The position numbers were made by a program, and so were the translations under genes. The notes beneath the pieces are model-generated. The model did no database searches, had not been told where the DNA came from, and saw only the letters and a list, made by a program, of their open reading frames with translations. A stretch of DNA of 64,000 nucleotides from Kitasatospora sp. MAP12-44 (GTDB lineage: Bacteria > Actinomycetota > Actinomycetes > Streptomycetales > Streptomycetaceae), in assembly GCF_029892095.1 (NCBI RefSeq), contig NZ_JARZAE010000004.1:744001-808000 (forward strand). Direction: 5' to 3'. This document shows, in pieces, positions 61,129-64,000 of the stretch. Position 1 is the stretch's first letter, and each line of letters starts with the position of its first letter.

Positions 61129-61320
61129 GTGGACTTGGCCGGCGCACAGTGGCGCAAGTCGCCCCTCAGCCAGGACAACAACGACTGCGTTGAGATCACC
61201 AACCTGCCGGACGGCGGCGTCGCCGTCCGCGACTCCAAGAACCCCCACCTGGTGGCCCTCCGGCTCACCGAGACTGAGTGGGCAGCCTTCGAGGGCGGCA
61301 TCCGCGAGCGACTGATCTGA
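61129..61320 (+). CDS. second DUF397 domain protein, no XRE partner
   Basis: A 63-aa DUF397 protein (WRKSPLSQDNNDCVEITNLPDGG, split, and VRDSKNPHLVALRL). The usual upstream XRE-DUF5753 gene is absent; it follows the HD phosphohydrolase instead. It could serve the regulator 1.5 kb upstream. GTG 61129 gives the standard N-terminus; no clear ribosome site. Confidence 0.88.
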   Translation: MDLAGAQWRKSPLSQDNNDCVEITNLPDGGVAVRDSKNPHLVALRLTETEWAAFEGGIRERLI

Positions 61321-61376
61321 CCACAGCCGCTCAAGCGGCTCCCTCGGGCCGAGCTAACGCCGGCGTCGGCGCTGCG

Positions 61377-61997
61377 CTATGTGCCGGGGGCGGGCGTCGC
61401 CGCTGCCTGGCGGGCGCGGAAGGCGGCTGCCTTGGTCCGGCTCTGGCAGGCCGTCGAGCAGAACTGGCGGGCGGCGTTGCGCGAGCCGTCGACGTACACC
61501 CGGTCGCAGCGGTCGGCTTGGCAGACGCCGAGCCGACCCGCCAGCTCGCTGCCGATCGCCAGCGCGAGCGCGGTCGCGCAGCCCGCGCTCCAGCCGATGG
61601 CGAGCGAGTCGTCGGAGCCGTGGAAGTGGACCTGCCAGGGCTCGCCCGGGACGAGGTCCAGCCGCGGGCGGGCACCGGTGGCGGCCAGCAGCGCGTTGAG
61701 CGTGGCGGCCGCTTCGCCGATCCGACCGGCGCTCGCCGCCTCGAAGACCGTACGCATCCGGTGCGCCGTGGCGGCGAGGTAGGCCGCCTGGCCCTGGTCG
61801 ATCGTGCGGGGAGTGTCGTTCGCGCGGGCGTCGTTCGCGCGGGGTAGCAGGGCGTCGAGTGCGGCCGGCAGGTCGGCGTCGCGCGGCGCCGTGTAGGGCC
61901 GGCCGCGCTCGTCGCCGTCCGTCAGGGAGTTGACGAGGGCGACCGCCACGTCCAGCAGCGTCGCCACGTGACTATCGAACATCACTTGACCAGTCAC
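61377..61997 (-). CDS. CGNR zinc-finger (ABATE) regulator
   Basis: A 206-aa protein. The N-terminal ABATE-like stress-sensor domain covers about 8-155 (VALVNSLTDGDERGRPY). The C-terminal CGNR zinc finger is at about 160-195: VCQADRCDRVYVDGSRNAARQFCSTACQSRTK in order, with four zinc cysteines. Such proteins are transcription regulators, often of adjacent efflux genes. It is divergent from the MFS gene. GTG 61997 is the first in-frame start but its ribosome site is too close; ATG 61982 is possible. Confidence 0.9.
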   Translation of the reverse strand: MTGQVMFDSHVATLLDVAVALVNSLTDGDERGRPYTAPRDADLPAALDALLPRANDARANDTPRTIDQGQAAYLAATAHRMRTVFEAASAGRIGEAAATLNALLAATGARPRLDLVPGEPWQVHFHGSDDSLAIGWSAGCATALALAIGSELAGRLGVCQADRCDRVYVDGSRNAARQFCSTACQSRTKAAAFRARQAAATPAPGT

Positions 61998-62016
61998 CCC
62001 TCTCGGATCTAGCGTT

Positions 62017-62027
62017 CGTCACTGACG
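62017..62027. promoter_or_regulatory. CGTCACTGACG palindrome between CGNR and MFS genes
   Basis: Perfect 5+1+5 palindrome in the 77-base divergent region, flanked by CCAGTCAC at 61990-61997 and again at 62040-62047. Candidate CGNR binding site. Confidence 0.5.
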
Positions 62028-62074
62028 ATATCAGTTTTGCCAGTCACGGATGTCAGAATGCGGAGGCGCGGCCA

Positions 62075-63304
62075 GTGGGCAGGGAGAGCGGGGTCGGGGA
62101 AGGCGGACGACGGCTGCCGGGCCGGGTGCGGTTGCTGATCGCGGCCCGCGCCGTCAACCGGCTCGGCGCGTTCTCCATCCCCTTCCTCACCGTGCTGATC
62201 ACCACCGACTTCGGCGCCGGCGTGGCGACCGCCGGCCTGGTCTCGGCCGGCTTCGGGCTGGCGACCATCCCTTCCCGGCTGATCGGCGGCCGACTGGCCG
62301 ACCGGCTGGGCCGCCGCCGCACCATCGTGCTCGGCCTCAGCGGCTGCGCACTCGCCCAACTCGCCATCGCAGCAGCCCACTCGCTGCTCACAGCGGCACT
62401 CTGCGCCGTGCTGCTCGGGCTCGTCTTCGAGCTCTACGAGCCGCCGAGCCAGGCGATGATCGCCGATGCCGTCGACCCGTCCGAGCACGTCCGCGCCTAC
62501 AGCGCGCTCAACGCCGCGCTGGCCGCCGGCGGGCTGGGCGCCGGTCTGATCGCCGCCGGGCTGGGGCGGTGGGATCTGCGCTGGCTCTTCGTCGTCGACG
62601 CGCTGACCTGCCTGGCCTGCGCGGTCACCGTGCAGTGCGTCCTGCCCGCCGACCGGCCCGTCAAGAGCGAGCAACCCGTCGAGGGCGACCGGTCCGCCTG
62701 GCACGACCCGGCGCTGCTCGCGATGCTCGCCGGCGGCACGGTCTTCGCACTGGTCTATATGCAGATCATGATCGCGCTGCCGCTCTCCCTGATCCGCCGC
62801 GGACTGCCCGCCTCCGACACCGGACTGGTCCTCGCCGTCTCCGCCGTGACGGTGATCGCGGGGCAACCGCTGCTACGGCTGAGGCAGGCCGCCGCGCTCT
62901 CGGCACCCACCGCCCTCGCCCTCGGGCACCTCCTGCTGGCGGCCGGCCTGGCCGGCTACGCGATCGCCCGCAGCCTCCCCGCCTTCCTGGCCTGGACCGT
63001 GCTGTGGAGTCTGGGCGATCTGCTGCTGCTCGGACGCGCCTTCGCTGTCGTCGCCGCGCTCGCGCCACCCGGTGCCAGCGCCCGCTACCTCTCCGTGTAC
63101 GGCACCAGCTGGGGCATCGCCAGCGTCGCCGCTCCCGTGCTGGGCACCCAGTTGCTCGCACGGGCCGGGGTGGGCTGGCTGTGGATGGTGATGGCCGCCG
63201 GCTGCCTGCTCCTCGCCGGCGCCTATCTGGTGCTCGGCACGCCACGGCCCGACCGCTGCCGGGATGCGCGCGGTGCCTTGGCGCGGTGCGATGGGAGCAC
63301 CTGA
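62075..63304 (+). CDS. MFS transporter
   Basis: A 409-aa 12-helix transporter of the drug-exporter branch. The loop 2-3 motif GGRLADRLGRRRTIVLG (about 66-82) is the MFS signature; FELYEPPSQAMIAD (about 119-132) is the usual helix 4-5 region. The substrate is unknown. GTG 62075 has GGAGG eight bases upstream. The CGNR gene is divergent, probably its regulator. Confidence 0.92.
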   Translation: MGRESGVGEGGRRLPGRVRLLIAARAVNRLGAFSIPFLTVLITTDFGAGVATAGLVSAGFGLATIPSRLIGGRLADRLGRRRTIVLGLSGCALAQLAIAAAHSLLTAALCAVLLGLVFELYEPPSQAMIADAVDPSEHVRAYSALNAALAAGGLGAGLIAAGLGRWDLRWLFVVDALTCLACAVTVQCVLPADRPVKSEQPVEGDRSAWHDPALLAMLAGGTVFALVYMQIMIALPLSLIRRGLPASDTGLVLAVSAVTVIAGQPLLRLRQAAALSAPTALALGHLLLAAGLAGYAIARSLPAFLAWTVLWSLGDLLLLGRAFAVVAALAPPGASARYLSVYGTSWGIASVAAPVLGTQLLARAGVGWLWMVMAAGCLLLAGAYLVLGTPRPDRCRDARGALARCDGST

Positions 63305-63323
63305 AACAAGAGAGGTGCCCCGG

Positions 63324-64000
63324 ATGGACCACGCGGTGGACCTGCCCGTCGTCGAGCCGATGCTCGCGACCCCCTCCACCACGCTCCCGCCGGACCGCGG
63401 GTTCGCGGCCGAGGCGAAGTGGGACGGGATCCGGTGCATCGCCCGGATCAGCCGCGCGGGTGTGCGGCTGAGCGGGCGGCACGGCGGCGACCTGACCGGC
63501 CGGTACCCGGAGATCGCCGCCGCGCTCGCCGAACTCCCCCTCGACCGCACGACGTTGGACGGCGAGCTGGTCCAGCTGGACGAGCAGGGCCGCCCCTCCT
63601 TCTCGCTGCTGCAGCAGCGCATCCACCTCACCCGCCCGGAGGCCGTGCAGCGGCTGGCCCGGGCCCGGCCGGTGACCTTCGTGGTCTTCGACGTCCTGCA
63701 TCTGGAGGAGCCGACCCTGCAGCTGCCCTACGTACGGCGCCGCGAACTGCTGGCCGGCCTCGAACTGGGCGGCGCCCGGATCAAGGCGCCGCCGCATTGG
63801 ACGCAGGACGGCGCGGCGGCCTTCGCCTGGACCGCGGAGCACGGCCTGGAGGGCGTCGTCGCCAAGCGGCTGCAGTCCCGCTACACGCCCGGCACCCGCA
63901 CTGCGGACTGGATCAAGGTCAAGCACGTGCGCACGGTGGACATCGTGATCGGCGGCTGGATCCCCGGCGGCCCGGACGGCGCGCTGGTGAAGAGCCTGCT
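63324..64000 (+). CDS. ATP-dependent DNA ligase, 3' end cut by window edge
   Basis: Visible 225 residues of an adenylation domain. The lysine that takes AMP is in EAKWDGIR (about 31-38), motif III-like FVVFDVLHLE (about 118-127), motif IV LEGVVAKRL (about 175-183), and motif V DWIKVKH (about 195-201). This is a LigC/LigD-type ATP-dependent ligase used in end-joining or repair. It starts 19 bases after the MFS stop, with AGAGAGG upstream, so it may be in the same operon. The OB-fold domain lies beyond the window. Confidence 0.9.
   Translation, partial: MDHAVDLPVVEPMLATPSTTLPPDRGFAAEAKWDGIRCIARISRAGVRLSGRHGGDLTGRYPEIAAALAELPLDRTTLDGELVQLDEQGRPSFSLLQQRIHLTRPEAVQRLARARPVTFVVFDVLHLEEPTLQLPYVRRRELLAGLELGGARIKAPPHWTQDGAAAFAWTAEHGLEGVVAKRLQSRYTPGTRTADWIKVKHVRTVDIVIGGWIPGGPDGALVKSL

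Noticed and set aside
1..64000. CRISPR array near the Cas3-like gene or elsewhere
   Set aside because: No 28-37-bp repeats with regular unique spacers were found on reading; all repeats seen are short, contiguous tandem units.

Overview
The window is very GC-rich actinobacterial chromosomal DNA, almost certainly from the Streptomycetaceae (Streptomyces, Kitasatospora or a close relative). Pointers are the XRE/DUF5753 plus DUF397 gene pair, a SpoIIE-type phosphatase with PAS and GAF domains, a resuscitation-promoting-factor protein, a DUF4360 secreted protein, a CGNR zinc-finger regulator, a TnpB-type insertion sequence relic, and GTG/TTG starts with GGAGG-type ribosome sites. No rRNA, tRNA or CRISPR array was seen. 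Both edges cut genes: a membrane protein on the left and an ATP-dependent DNA ligase on the right.

Region by region. 0-11 kb: a large secreted BNR/Asp-box protein; a PAS-GAF-SpoIIE phosphatase; a flavohemoglobin translationally coupled to a pyridoxamine-oxidase-fold protein; small enzymes (muconolactone-isomerase-like, DinB, VOC); a B-lectin; and a one-domain AraC regulator. 11-19.7 kb: an MMPL exporter, an alpha/beta hydrolase, a two-subunit molybdenum hydroxylase (IorB/IorA type), a DUF4360 protein and a broken tnpB. 19.7-30 kb: a PBP4-type carboxypeptidase, an ECF sigma factor fused to a membrane anchor and a CAP domain, an APC permease and a tandem universal stress protein. This stretch ends with a three-gene leftward cluster: an unknown 145-aa protein, an orphan Cas3-like helicase/HD nuclease of type I-G layout, and a LanC-like protein. 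30-35 kb: a DUF3048 lipoprotein, an alcohol dehydrogenase, an ABC-2 exporter with a divergent TetR gene, and an orphan unknown protein.

35-47 kb is the most coherent block: a leftward amidohydrolase-oppABCDF operon, a divergent TetR gene, and two rightward flavin amine oxidases. The same palindrome (GCGCAACAG arms) overlaps the -35 box of both the amidohydrolase promoter and the first oxidase promoter. This points to one TetR-controlled regulon for uptake and breakdown of an amine, amide or peptide-like substrate. 47-57 kb: cell-wall enzymes (M23 peptidase, SltB-like transglycosylase, Rpf), a methyltransferase, a cytosine-deaminase-like enzyme, and a four-gene leftward ABC exporter plus two-component system operon.

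57-64 kb is an accessory patch. It has a secreted HNH-like protein, a remnant of an HTH gene, three small coupled genes facing an XRE-DUF397 pair, a junction between two broken genes, an HD phosphohydrolase, a second DUF397 gene, a divergent CGNR regulator/MFS pair and the ligase. A recurring oddity across the window is short tandem duplication, mostly 9, 15, 21 or 24 bp, at gene ends and start codons.
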